Shown in pieces: positions 48,101 through 59,655 of a DNA stretch of 64,000 bases. A program made the translations under genes and the position numbers. Every line of letters begins with the position of its first letter. Position 1 is the first letter of the stretch. The notes below the pieces were generated by a model, which was not told where the DNA came from, ran no database searches, and saw nothing but the letters and a program-made list of their open reading frames with translations. The DNA comes from Holacanthus passer (lineage: Eukaryota > Chordata > Actinopteri > Pomacanthidae), in the NCBI GenBank assembly GCA_025331565.1, contig JAFREQ010000226.1, forward strand, positions 55,001-119,000, in the 5' to 3' direction.

Positions 48101-49426
48101 CATTGACCGATGCTCTGACAGCTGCTGGAAAAACCTATGAGGAGATCGCAGAGATAGTTGCACAACAGGTACATAAGAATACTATGATACTGTGGTATAC
48201 TACTACGATGCTGTCTGTACTCTTGAGTTTGAAATGTTTTAGTTTAGTTTTAGATTTTCCTTCTGATTTACTGTAACAGGAAACTTTATTTTTGCTGATG
48301 TTTCCTGGATCTCTTCAGATATTATTAGCAGAATCATCAAAGATCAAAGATATTAAAATGTAAACATCCATAAATCTACAGATATACTGTATTTATCCAG
48401 AATATTTTTTTGTTGTATCTGTGGTGTTAAAAACTAACAATGGCACTTTCCATATTTCTTTCATATTTCTATCTGAATATAATAAATTGCTGTCTGACCT
48501 CTGGTGACCTTTGACCTCCTTCAGCCTCAGAAGGACCTTCACTTCTTATTGGAGACAAACAGCGAATACAAAAGCCTGCTGGGATGTTTCCCAGAAATCA
48601 TTGCTGTACACAAGGTACTGTAGTACTAATACACAATGTAGTACTAATACACACAACTAATACACAATGTAGTACGAATACACACTGTAGTACGAATGCA
48701 CACAACTATTACACACCTGCAGGTGGATCACTTTAGAAGTGGAGATCCATGTTGACAACACCGTCTACAGATCTGTTGGCTCTGTAGGTGAACAAAACAA
48801 TGCGACCAACACACTGAGGCGACCGTCCACAACCCCGTGTATATTAATATGTAATGCACACAACTAATACACATTGTAGTTGTGATAAAACCATTGTCGA
48901 CACGCCTTCATGAAGAGAGGACGGGCCTTCAGTGGACGTGATGTCATTGGGGGAGTGGTCTCACCTGCCTGTGTGTGTGTGTTCATGTGTGTCCGTTCAG
49001 GCTGCAGTAGAGAAGGTGAAAGAAGCGGATCGTCTGGTTTCTGCAGGAAAAATCAACAACAACGACAGGAAGTGCATGAACCAACGAATCAGCTGCATGA
49101 GCTACTCACTGCAGGGTAACAGTACTCACCAGTACTACACACAGTACTACACACAGTACTACACAGTGTGTAACCTGAGTCCTCCTGTCTCCTCCAGCTG
49201 AGATGAATCATTTCCATAGCAACCGTATCTATGACTACAACAGAGTGATGCAGCTTTACCTGGAGCAACAGGTGACCTTCTACCAACAGGTGAGGAGAGG
49301 GGAGGGGTGGGGTGGCAACGTGTTGGACAGGTGAACAGCTGTGTGATGTCATATCCTCTCTGCTGTCTGATTGGTCAGATTGCTGACAAGCTGAGAGGAG
49401 CTCTGAACCAGTTCACCACACTGTGA
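42199..49426 (+). CDS. snx9: Sorting nexin-9 (SH3-PX-BAR)
   Basis: Membrane-curving endocytic adaptor that binds dynamin, N-WASP, clathrin/AP-2 and phosphoinositides. Exons are 42199-42210, 44647-44733, 44811-44885, 45094-45205, 45333-45480, 45792-45876, 45963-46088, 46214-46331, 46478-46608, 46713-46816, 47283-47386, 47669-47746, 48092-48168, 48525-48614, 49001-49115, 49198-49289 and 49379-49426. They total 1602 nt, or 533 residues (human 595). SH3 spans residues 5-58 (VLYDFTAEPGNNELS). A low-complexity linker with EWDDDWDDQ follows, then PX (about 160-285, NHRYKHFDWLYERL) and BAR to the C-terminus (MDDGVRELL, HWKRCTGPLPKEY, NRIYDYNRV). Multi-exon structure separates it from snx18 and snx33. 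Exon 9 has a GC donor. AATAAA at 49487-49492. Confidence 0.94.
42850..43684 (+). repeat. CTGT/AACTGTCTGT satellite in snx9 intron 1
   Basis: About 835 bp of alternating (CTGT)n and aactgtctgt(c/t)aactgt units, with ctat and gtgaac variants toward the 3' end. No coding potential. Confidence 0.95.
45485..45780 (+). repeat. Degenerate 'agtagatcc' repeat in snx9 intron 5
   Basis: Loose repeats of agtagatcc, ccagcaga and caggagat fill this 310-bp intron almost completely. The unit is about 12-25 bp and much diverged. Confidence 0.55.
48610..48720 (+). repeat. Short tandem repeat in snx9 intron 14
   Basis: Four or five copies of gtagtactaatacacaat-type units begin just after the exon 14 donor. 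A similar agtactacacac repeat occupies 49120-49165 in intron 15. Confidence 0.7.
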
Positions 49427-51489
49427 GGAGGATGACATCACTAATGACATCACAGCCCGATGACATCACTGTTACATTTCTAACAAAATAAAATGTTTTC
49501 AAGTCTCTTTAATATTAATGAACCACGTTCACATTGTTTCCTAATGTTTGATATAAAATGTTCTCATTATTACTATTAATAATTAAAATAAATATATAAG
49601 TGATTTATTGAAAGACATTTTGTTTGAACTCTTCATATTCTTATAAACAAACTTAGATTTATCATGTTTTCATTGTATTTTACACATTAAATTCATCTTT
49701 GTATCGCTTCACTCTGAGTGTTTTATTTCTTAATAATTCATTGTCATCTTTCCTCATCTATATTTAATGTCTACATTATTATAAATTACATTATTTATAT
49801 TCTGGTTCTATAAATGGCATTCCTAAAATGATAATACACAAAAACAATGTATTGTTTCTTTAATAATATTTATAATCTAATATGAATGATCTCTGCCAAA
49901 ATGTTCAGTGTGATGGAGCAAAGCAGCCAGCAGGAGGCAACACTGACACATCTCTTTTTCTTCTATCTTTAAAAACATTCCAGTCCCAATGTTTCGTCTT
50001 TAACAGTTCTGATGTGTTACATTTATTTTCATTGGACCCTTTAGTAGCTTTCTGACCTCTCGCTCACTTTTTGAAATTTCTCTGTAGAAAGTTTTCTCTG
50101 CTTCTTTGATCCAGATCGCAGACCACCGCAGAGACCAGATACTGACGATGATGTCACAGACATGATCAGACTCTGCAGTCAACTGATTGGCCAACTAATT
50201 AACTATGAAACTTCAAGGAAGTTTGTTTTACATTAAACTCTTTTCATGGATATTTTAGGCAATCTTGAAGTCCTTGGTTTTCCAGGGTTTCCAGGATATG
50301 TCCAGCTTTTTCAGGCAGATTCCAGATATTGAAAAATATCTAGTTGCACTTTATCAATGCCAGATTTTCCCGGATGTCTAAGCAACTCTTAGGGACAGCT
50401 GTCTGCATAAATCTCAGGAAAATTCAGGTTTTTCTCAGATCTCTTATCAAAAGTTTTGTGAGGCTCCTCCTCTGTCGGGGTGTCACCAGACCAGAACCTC
50501 TCCAGGACCCCCTGGGATCCTGAAGGGAAAACCAAGGACTGCTGTTCATCTGAAAGTGATTTGTGACATCGCTGTGACGAGTCAAGGATGATGGGAAATC
50601 TCTTACAACAGGTGAAAGAGAATTTCCACCGTCACACTAAAGATTTCAGCAAATATCTTTAAATTCTGAACCCAATTTCGGTGCAATTCGGTTAAAATCC
50701 AAATCCACAACTCATCTGAAGTCCACTTCCTGTCTCTTTTCCTGAATGAACATCAGCAGTGCTGACGACATCTCAGCAATGCCACACATCTGAACACACA
50801 GAAACAGGAAGTCTCAGGTGTGTGAGAACCATCATTTTCTCAGGACAAGACAGGAAGTGTTAAAAACAGTAAAATAAGCTGATCCAGGTGCAGCTGACTG
50901 CTTCTGATTGTCCTCAGTGGCTCCCAGGAGCCACTTCCTGCTGCTAACAGTTCCACTTCCTCTCTGGAAATGTGCACTTCCTGTATGAGCAGCGGGCTCA
51001 GAGCCAATCAGAGAGCAGCTGGTTGATAAGATTGGAAAATAAAAATGTCCTCAGATGAACTCGTTAATTAAATTAATTTATTAATGCATAAAAATATAAA
51101 CCTGTTTCAGTCAACAGCTGATTTTAGTTTACTGACTGAGTTAAACCTTCACAGGAGGAACTGAGAGCTGATCTGAGAGCAGTTGGATGATGGAAGAGGA
51201 AACTGACAGGGAGATAAAACTGATCCAAAACCAGCTGATCTGACTGTGATTTTACACCTGGTGCTGTATTGAACTGGTGATTTGATTTTCAGTGTGTACT
51301 GATGTTGAAACCTGATCAGTGACTCTGAATCTCAAGACCAGACCTGATCCAGGTCTCCAGGGAGTCCCCCTCCTCTCCACGGCTCACTGACACCACAAAC
51401 ACATCACTTCCTCCTGCAGGAGCACAGACAGGAAGCAGAGGGACGACTGTGGATCAAATCATCATCATCATCAGGAGGAGGAAGAGGAG
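49427..51489. other. snx9 3' UTR and spacer
   Basis: After the poly(A) signal the DNA is AT-rich to about 50000. At 50260-50450 there are degenerate ttccagg/tccagg repeats resembling, in reverse, the 'aaggacc' arrays near 60-62 kb. A short minus-strand ORF (50000-50194) has no recognisable motif and was not accepted. Confidence 0.5.
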
Positions 51490-52233
51490 TCAGTGGGAGT
51501 AGTTACTCAGCAGCACTGTGCTCTTCTTCTTGTTTGTGGGTTTAGTTTTGCTCTTCTTCCTCCTGATGATTTTTGCATGTAGCTGAGATCTACGAGTCTG
51601 GTGGGATCGGGTCTGGAGGTTTTCTGGACTCACCAGGTTCATGTTCAGGTCAAGCAGCAGCTCATCCATGTAGTGAAACTCAGAGAGCCGCAGCTCCACC
51701 GTCTGACTCTTGAGCTCCAGGAGTCGACCCATCAGCCCGCCTGCCCCCCTTGAGGCTGCACCAGCTGCTTGTAGACCTCCTCCAGGCAGGTACTTCAGGT
51801 AGAGGACGGCCGCTCCCTCTGAGGACCAGGACTCCACGTGAACAAGGTCCTGAGAGCGCCGTGAAGCTGCGGCCAATCACAGCACAACTCATTGTAAACA
51901 AAAACAGACATGTTTCTGACGTTTTAAAGACACCAGTCAACAACCAGCACAAACACATGACAAAGTCTGGAAACATTTTCAAGGATTTTCTAGGAAAGTC
52001 AGATTGTTGATTGGTGGATTTCAGAGTTTACCTGTGTGATGTCATCATGAGACACACCTGTTGGATCTCAGGATCCAAAAACACTGATTCAAAAAGGGAT
52101 CTCCGCCTCTCTGCAGTGTCAACACACACACTGGGACCTGCGCTGGTTTTACTGGTTTTCTTCTCGTTCTGTGTTTGTGCAGCGGAGCGTGGAAACGCCG
52201 CGCATGCGCACCAAGAGTCCTCAGACCGAAACA
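51490..52233 (-). CDS. Unidentified small basic protein gene (two exons seen)
   Basis: I do not recognise this gene. Minus-strand exons 52058-52233 and 51490-51849 join in phase 0 (FLDPEIQQ to DLVHVESW) and give about 178 residues. Visible are RRRSLFESVFLDPEIQ, a Gly/Ala-rich stretch, a probable amphipathic helix (LLELKSQTVELRLSEF then MDELLLDLNMNL) and a Lys/Arg-rich C-terminus (KIIRRKKSKTKP) that looks like a nuclear localisation signal. The first exon has no in-frame ATG. Its acceptor-like cctgtttcag then TG would complete an ATG split across an upstream intron, but I could not find that exon. A donor-like gtgagt after LNMNL could shorten the protein. It lies head to head with ackr3. A non-coding transcript remains possible. 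Confidence 0.4.
52200..52210. promoter_or_regulatory. NRF1-type palindromic site
   Basis: GCGCATGCGCA is the consensus nuclear respiratory factor 1 site, common in TATA-less promoters of housekeeping genes. It lies inside the first visible exon of the minus-strand gene, so transcription might start nearer here than the exon model implies. Confidence 0.5.
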
Positions 52234-52588
52234 CTGAAACAGGAAGGAGACAATGATGATGAAGAAGAAGCCGACTGTCAGAGCACCTTATTTTTATAGG
52301 CCTATTTATTTATATCAATTTTCATCTAAATTTTAAAATGAATTCATCAAATAAAAATTACAACATTTCGGGTGAATCTTTAATCAGAGTTCTTTTTAAA
52401 TGTCTTTCTGACTTTAAATGTTCCACAGTTGAAGATAAAGTTATAAAAAATGCAATCAAACATACTTGATCTTTTAAAGTCATAATTGTCACGTGAATTT
52501 TTTCATATTTGAATATTTTTCTTCCATGATTTAAGTGTGTTTTCAAACATAAAAACTTGCTGAAACGAAACTCTTTTCTTTCGGGTTT

Positions 52589-52596
52589 TGACGTCA
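52589..52596. promoter_or_regulatory. CRE element in the divergent ackr3 promoter region
   Basis: Exact TGACGTCA palindrome about 70 bp before the GC-rich ackr3 first exon. It could serve either direction. Confidence 0.5.
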
Positions 52597-52659
52597 CGCA
52601 TCTGTGACGCTTTTGTTTGCGGTTTAAATGGAAATCCGCAGTTTTTGTTCGCACTTCCT

Positions 52660-52855
52660 TCAGTTTATTGTCCCGCAGCTGAACCGCAGTAAATCACCGC
52701 AGAGCTGCGGGTTTGTGGGCGTTTCTTCTTCTTCTGCTTCATCACACTGAGAAGAGAAGGGGGACCCGCTGAGTCCGCCTCAGTCCGCCGCCGGAGGAAC
52801 TGGACCAGACCGCCTCAGGATCCGGATCTGACCCGCGGACTCTCCTGTGAGACCA
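52660..52855 (+). promoter_or_regulatory. ackr3: ackr3 non-coding first exon
   Basis: CpG-rich block (ccgcctcagtccgccgccgg) ending in a donor (gagacca then gtaaga). The matching acceptor ttttctag at 55767-55774 lies 22 nt before the coding start. A 5' UTR exon followed by a single coding exon is the usual ACKR3 layout. The left edge is approximate. Confidence 0.6.
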
Positions 52856-55098
52856 GTAAGAGTTCTCAGTTCTTTAAATGGTAAAAATCTGAGTGTAGTT
52901 TGGCTCCATCTCGCTGTTCAGATTCAACCAAACTCCATTCAGAAATGAGCCGTTTTTGAAGTTTTGACATTCAGACAAATAAACGCACTTCTTTAGGACA
53001 ACGATAAAACTTTGTTCGTAACCATTAATGTCATCCAAAGTGTTCGGCATAAAAATGATACGAAATCTCAACTTCCATTAATTAATTCATGTTATTTCAA
53101 CTCCCTACAAGAAGAAAGTTGTTATTACAGCACGTCCTTCAACCTGATGTAAAAATGAATGAGTGAGTGAGTGAAAAGACTTCAAGCCAGACTGCATTTG
53201 AAAATGTGTCGTTTTTGAAGTTTTCACATGCAGGTACATGGACGTGCTTCAGTAGGAAAACTATTAAATGTTGATTGCAACCATAAATGATCTCTGGTGT
53301 ATTCGGGATAAGAGTCTCCTGCCAAACATCAACCAATTTTAATGACATCTCAGCTTCTATTTGCTGGTTTTTGTGTCTCTGTGAACTTCCCTCTGAAGAA
53401 AGTTGTTATTATAGCACATGTTTAAAAAACTGATGTTACTTCATCTGTTAGAAACATGACACGAATTAAAGTTGATTCTTTTACGTTTTACATGTTGTAA
53501 CGTATTGATATTTGTGAACGAGGTCAGGTTCCTTAAAGAAAGATTTTTAAACAGAGTTCGGCTGATGTTGATGGTGCGTTCACAACCGGGGGATTTTCGC
53601 ACACTTTGAGAACCTTCCGCTGGTTTATAGTGTGTTGATGGTGCATTCAGGGTCGCAGATCAACAGGCGTCTCACCAGACAAGCTGGTGTAACACTGAAT
53701 GGGAGCTCTGTTTCAACTGGATTCAAGTGTGTTTATTAACATCAACCTGAATGAGTCCGTAAACACACCACGAAGAAAACCATCACAACAGTTTCAGCTC
53801 AGCTGAGGCTTAAAAATCAAAGATCTGATCTTCTCTTCAAAGGTTATTAGATGTTTGAAACACTGACACATAAACGGGGTTAAATGGAACATGTTCAGAA
53901 GTTACTGAGGGAAAAAACAAAAACATTAAGTTTCTAAAAAACATTTCGCCTTTCAACTCTTTTTCTTCTTCTTTTTACTGAAGCCACTAATTGTCTCTTT
54001 GTTTCAGCTCAACAGTAAACTTTTATTTTGAAGGTTGTGACCTTTCACTTTAAAGTCTCCTGTGGAGTTTCTATTTAAAACTAAAGGGCCAATAAAACTC
54101 AGTCGTTTTCTGCCTTTGTTTCATCCTCCTCCTCTTCTCACACAGACACTAAATCCAAATGACTTTTTACTTGAAAATTATCAGATTAAAAAGGAAATTT
54201 GAAGACTTTGAGACAAATTATTGAGAAAATACATCAAGTAAAAATTATGAGATAAGTCAAATCTTGTCCAAAAATAAGTCAAAATTTAGACTTTATAAGA
54301 TAAAATTAAGCAAGTAAGATATCATATTTTACTGTCTAATATTTTTGAATGAAAAACTCCTTGCTATGTAAAGTCTGAATTTAATGTGTCGAAGGCAGAA
54401 GCTTAAATTGAGAGATTTTTTATTGGAGTTTGGTGAATCGCAGAGAAAACAGTTATTATTCTGCAGTCAAACTGTTAAATGTTCCAGTTTATTTGTGATT
54501 AAACAAACTGAATGAAAACAACAGAGAGACAGGGTGAAGATGATGATGATGAAGGACAACAGAAACAAATGCAACTACTTCAAAGATCAACGTAAGAACG
54601 TCTAATACATAAAAATACATAAGAAAACAGCGTCAAGAGACTGAAGTCAGAACGGTGACTGAGCTTTTACATTCAGCGCCTTTTTAAAAATATTTACGTT
54701 CTTGTTTATTTTCATTTTCCACTAAATTAAAAATCCATCATGTTATTCATGGTTCAAAATAAGCATAAAAGAAATATCAGCATTAAAACTAACATTATTT
54801 TCTTCTGCTGAATAAATGTGGAAACAGGAAGTTGAAACACTTTGGTCTTTGTTTAAACAGAAACAGAACCAGATCGGAGCCGTAAAACCTTCAGTTTTTT
54901 TCTCCTCCACTCTTCAGATCTGATTTATGCCCTCACTGTGAATTTTAATCGGTATTGATCTCAGTATTGATGTGTGATCATCACAGACTTCCTGGTTATT
55001 GTTCCATCTGTTTCCTGTCAGTTATTAATGATGTCTGGACAGTTTCACCTCCTCTGACCTCCGTACATCCGTCTGTCCATCTGTCCTGTCTGTGTGGT

Positions 55099-55129
<31 letters not shown>

Positions 55130-55774
55130 AGTGTGTGTGAGTGTGTGTGAGTGTGTGTGTGTGTGTGTGTGGTCTATGTCTGTGTGAGTGTTTCTGTGTG
55201 TGTATGTCTGAGTGTGTGGTCAGGTTAATGGAGGGTCATTTTGATCAACAGACAGTCTGTGAGTTTTATGACCTGCAGTGACGCAAAGTCTATAACAATT
55301 ATTTCATTTTTAGTTTACTTATTTAGATATTTTTCAAATAAATCAATTGTTTGTTCATTTTATTTAGCAAAACTTTTGTACCTGATGATGTGTTGAATGT
55401 GAGCCAAATCAAAGTGTGCATCACATTTGTTCTTTATAGCCTGAATTCATGTTTAATACACTGCTTCTGTTTGTCAGCAGGCAAAGAATCTTTAATTTGA
55501 GCAAATTTTCAATAGATTCTGGTTGAACCTGGATTTTAATTAATTTTGTTTCTGTATTTGTATTTGTTACTTATTATTCATATTTTCTGCAGGAAACAGT
55601 GTTTGTAGCTGAATGAGTTCAGACACTGCTGACAAGATGTCACAACTTTAAAATAAAGAAAGTGATTTAATCATGCCTCATTATTATTTATGTAGTCATC
55701 ATTTATAACTTAATTCAGTTGAAATAAGTTCTGATCCAGATCTGATCCTCATCCTTTTTCTTCCTGTTTTCTAG
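52856..55774 (+). other. ackr3: ackr3 intron 1
   Basis: A 2.9-kb AT-rich intron. Two segments (52890-53060 and 53150-53345) are a diverged direct duplication: both contain cgtttttgaagttttcaca-like and gaccataaatg/gtaaccattaatg-like stretches. A TG-rich microsatellite lies at 55098-55225. No gene seen. Confidence 0.5.
55098..55225 (+). repeat. (TG)n/(TGTGTGAG)n microsatellite
   Basis: TG repeats interspersed with tgtgtgtgag units in ackr3 intron 1. Confidence 0.9.
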
Positions 55775-55796
55775 GTGTGAAGTTGACCTCACCATC

Positions 55797-56897
55797 ATGA
55801 GTCTGAGCACCAACGACCTCACCGAGCTCATGGAGCTGTGGGAGGAGCTAAACCTAACCGCTGCCGACCACCACAACCTGTCCCACGTGGAGACGCTGTT
55901 GTGCTCAGGCGCCGTCAGCCACACTGCCTTCCTGCATATCCTCTCCATCCTCTATGTCTTCATCTTCCTGGTGGGCCTAGCTGCCAACACCCTGGTGGTC
56001 TGGGTCAACCTGCGCTCTGATAGGAACCGCTACGAGACGCACCTGTACATCCTGAACCTGGCTGTGGCCGACCTGTGCGTCGTGGCTACGCTGCCGGTGT
56101 GGGTGACCTCACTGCTGCAAGGCGGTCGCTGGCCCTTTGGAGAGGCTGTCTGTAAACTCACGCACCTGGTCTTCAGTGTCAACCTCTTCAGCAGCATCTT
56201 CTTCCTCACTTGCATGAGTGTTGACCGCTACCTGTCCATCACACTGTTGGCTGATGCCCCCAACAGCCGCAGGAAGAAGGTAGTGCGACGGCTGATCTGC
56301 TTCCTGGTTTGGCTGCTAGCACTGCTGGCCTCCGTCCCTGACACCTACTTCCTGCAGGCGGTCAAGTCGTTGCACTACGAAGGTGCCGTCTGTCGGCCGG
56401 TGTACCCATCAGAAAACCCTCGAGAGTGGATGGCGGGCGTCCAGTTGAGCTTCATCGTGCTTGGCTTTGCCATCCCTTTCCCTGTAATCACTGTCTTCTA
56501 CCTGCTCCTAGCGGCGGCAATCCCTCCAAACTCAAACCAGGAGCGCCACATCAGCCGCCGGATCATCCTTACTTACATTGTGGTCTTCCTGGTTTGCTGG
56601 CTGCCGTTCCACGCCGTGCTCCTGCTCGACACCCTCTCGTTGCTCAACCTCCTTCCCTTCAGCTGCCGACTGGAGAACTTCCTGGATGTGGCATTGCACC
56701 TGACGCAGTGCTTCTCGCTGGTCCACTGCTGCATCAACCCTGTCCTCTACAACTTCCTCAACAGGAACTACCGCTATGACCTCATGAAGGCCTTTATCTT
56801 CAAGTATTCCACCAAGTCAGGGATCGCCAGACTCATTGATGGCTCACATGCTTCCGAAACTGAATACTCTGCGATGGACAACAGCGTCCCGATGTGA
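55797..56897 (+). CDS. ackr3: Atypical chemokine receptor 3 (CXCR7)
   Basis: Seven-transmembrane receptor that scavenges CXCL12 (and CXCL11) through beta-arrestin without usual G-protein signalling, shaping chemokine gradients in migrating cells. It is a single 366-residue coding exon. The N-terminus has N-glycosylation sequons NLT (19-21) and NLS (27-29). TM2 has LNLAVADL. TM3 ends in CMSVDRYLSIT (Asp143-Arg144-Tyr145), where classical chemokine receptors have DRYLAIV; this DRYLSIT form is characteristic of ACKR3. TM6 has CWLPFHAVLLLD and TM7 NPVLY (from Asn314). The tail NRNYRYDLMKAFIFKYSTKSG and ETEYSAMD are also ACKR3-like, with Ser/Thr sites for arrestin recruitment. Teleosts can have two copies (a, b); I cannot tell which this is. 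Partial decayed copies of its 3' end follow downstream. Confidence 0.96.
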   Translation: MSLSTNDLTELMELWEELNLTAADHHNLSHVETLLCSGAVSHTAFLHILSILYVFIFLVGLAANTLVVWVNLRSDRNRYETHLYILNLAVADLCVVATLPVWVTSLLQGGRWPFGEAVCKLTHLVFSVNLFSSIFFLTCMSVDRYLSITLLADAPNSRRKKVVRRLICFLVWLLALLASVPDTYFLQAVKSLHYEGAVCRPVYPSENPREWMAGVQLSFIVLGFAIPFPVITVFYLLLAAAIPPNSNQERHISRRIILTYIVVFLVCWLPFHAVLLLDTLSLLNLLPFSCRLENFLDVALHLTQCFSLVHCCINPVLYNFLNRNYRYDLMKAFIFKYSTKSGIARLIDGSHASETEYSAMDNSVPM

Positions 56898-57004
56898 ACT
56901 CTTTAAGACTTAGTAATGCTTCTCCCATTTGCTCGTGATAGCGATACAGGATCCTTTCCAACAACGTCTTCAACATGAACATTCACATAGCCATGTGATG
57001 GTGG

Positions 57005-57270
57005 TAGGAACTGAAAACAATGTCCCAATCTGAACTTTGAAGGCTTGGGAACACTTCTTATTTCCTGAAAACACTTCTTCTACCCGTTTCTGATGATGGA
57101 AATCGTATCCAGCTTGGACCAGGAGCACCACATCAGCTATGGTTCCTTCATGGCCCAAAGCCCTGATGGTCTGTGTTGTGGTGATGGACAATAGTCTCCA
57201 GAAGTGAATCCCTTCTTTGGACGAGCTCCTTACAGATGCCATAGCCTTCCTGGTTTGCTGGCTTAAGAAG
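57005..57270 (+). pseudogene. Decayed partial duplications of ackr3 3' end
   Basis: acaatgtcccaatctgaact (57018) resembles the ackr3 end acagcgtcccgatgtgaact (56880), and a weaker copy follows at 57187-57215. Between and after them are gaccaggagcaccacatcag (about 57117) and ccttcctggtttgctggct (about 57246). They match aaccaggagcgccacatcag (56536) and tcttcctggtttgctggct (about 56585) from the TM5-TM6 region. There is no open reading frame. These look like short tandem duplications that have since decayed. Confidence 0.6.
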
Positions 57271-59576
57271 ACCTTTGATGTTTGAAGGTCTAACCAAAGT
57301 AGAGCTAAATGAGGGGAACATTGTTTGGTTGATTAGCAAATGGTTTAGGTCCTTGTAGTCCCTCCAGATTGGTTTATTTTTATGAGATCTTGTGTGTCCT
57401 GGTGACCATGTTCAGCATGTTCAGTGCACAGATCAGATTGAAGTAAATTTCAGACATAAAAAGTAAGAGTTTAATGTACCTGAAAAATTGTTCAGGGACT
57501 TGTGGGAACCTCCAACTGAAACTAAGGGGCCCAAACCATGAAAGCAAATCCCTAGAGTATTTCCGTGTTATGCTCTTTTTTGCTTCTCCTTCACTTCATC
57601 TCAGAGGGAAATTTTGTACTTTTTTACTTCACTACATTTATCTGATAGCTTTAGTTACTTTACAAATTAAGATTTTATTTATAACACATGAAAAGTGGAG
57701 AGGTGTCCACATACTTTGGGCCTGTTAGTATATTTTCTTACAGTTTTCAGAAAGTAATTCATCAACACAAAAAGAAATCCACAGTGACTCCTACCTGCTA
57801 GTTGTCCTCCTGACAGGCAGAACTCAGGGCAGAAACATGTTCAGAAGCACTTCAGACATGACGTCTTCAAAAAGATGAACAAATGATCATGTAAAAACAC
57901 ACCGTGTGCCTCTGCTGTCTGTTTACATCTTTGGCACCACCACAAAAGAAGAAAAAGGAAAAAAAGAAAACAGAAAATGAATCAAACCTGTAAATATGAT
58001 GGAGAAGATTTTACACCTTCAAATTTTGTGATTTTACATCCATCTTTATATTCTGTGAATATATGTATAGTTAAGCCTTTGTTTCAGTGTTTCATCTAAA
58101 ATATGACTTTTGGAACTCTTTGTATTAATTTGTTGAAATTTAATTTTAAAAGAAGTTTTCAAGAATATAAACTAATTCAAGTTTCAAAATTAGTGTTACA
58201 TTGGTTTTAATCTGGAAGGATTTTTTTCGTTCATTAAAAATTTCTTGAAACTTTATCACGGAGCCCCAAAAGTGACAAAATGTGATACAATGACTGAATC
58301 AATTAAAACTGAAAATATTAATAAGTGAAAATATGAAAATAGGGCGTTTATGAAGAAAAGAGATGAGAACTAAACTAAACTCTGCAGATAAACACAAATT
58401 GTGGCTTTTCATTTTTAGGCTTTTGAAAACCTGAGAACCTGAAAAGAAAATCTTCAAGGACCCAGAAACGTCTTCAAGGACATATTTGATGATTAATTTA
58501 TTCCCAGTATTTTCTTTTCCTAACAATATTTTGTCAGTTTTGTGGCTCCAAAATCTATTATCTGTTTCTGACTTCTGTTTTATGTCTTCACAGGACCATG
58601 TGTGTGTCATATACATGGAATGTGTCTTGTAGAGATTTATCATGTTGATGTATGTTTGTCAAGTATATGAACGTATACATTTCAGTCTTATTATTGTGTT
58701 AAAAGCTTCAGCTTAAACTAAGAGAATGAACTAAATAAACAAAGTAAAATACTTCACGTGATTAATACTGAAGTCACTTCATTATTTCACTTATTGTTTT
58801 ATCCAAGTCCACTAAATGTTTAATCATATTAAATTGCCTTGTCTTAAATTGTCCCTCTGGGACAAGTCATATTTTTTGAATTGAATATGATTAATTACAT
58901 GGATGTTCAGAAGAGGAACAGTCAGAGGCAAGGACTAACCTTTCATCTGTTTTTACATTTTACTGAATGTTTTTCTGCAAAAAGAATTCAAATAAATAAA
59001 TGTTCAAATGTGAATGTAACCCTTTAATTTACTCACAATACTGATGTTTAAATATAATTTCTGCCTGCAGACAACAAACAGCACAGAAAACATTCATACA
59101 GAGAATTTGCTTCTACAGATTTTTATTGTCTTGTTCTGATTGGGCAGCAGCTTTTTAAAATCTCCTGGAAAATCTACAAGGACCCTCAAAAACCTTTTCA
59201 AGGAATCATGGAATGTCTTTAAAACTACAGCAACCACATTGATTTACACACTAAATTCTACATATAATGTATGACTGATCATGACCAGTGATTTTTTGAT
59301 GCATGTTGATGAAGGGACATTTTAACTTGAACAAAGAAAAACATGTTTGCCTGAAGGTCGACTTACTGTGTTTTTCACAGCAGGAGAGAAACAAGCTGAC
59401 AGCACGGTGTTTGGTCCCTGGCTGCATCTTCACCTGCCAAAATTCACAGCTGGTTTACCTGTGTGATCATCAGCTGCAGGTGTGACAGCCTCAATCACAG
59501 AGCTGCGAAGTCGCAGAGAGGCGCCGCTCTGACTCCAAACAAAGAGCAGAGGACAGGTGAGCTCATCTGCAGGCAG

Positions 59577-59655
59577 GCGGAGAGAGACAGACAGAGAGAC
59601 AGAAAGAGAGAGACACAGAGAGACAGACACAGAGAGACAGACACAGAGAGACAAA
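59577..59655 (+). repeat. (GACAGA)n/(GAGAGACA)n microsatellite
   Basis: Purine-rich tandem agagagacaga and cacagagagacag units, about 79 bp. Confidence 0.85.

Noticed and set aside
50000..50194. 64-codon minus-strand ORF downstream of snx9
   Set aside because: Short, no family resemblance, no splice partners or promoter; treated as chance.
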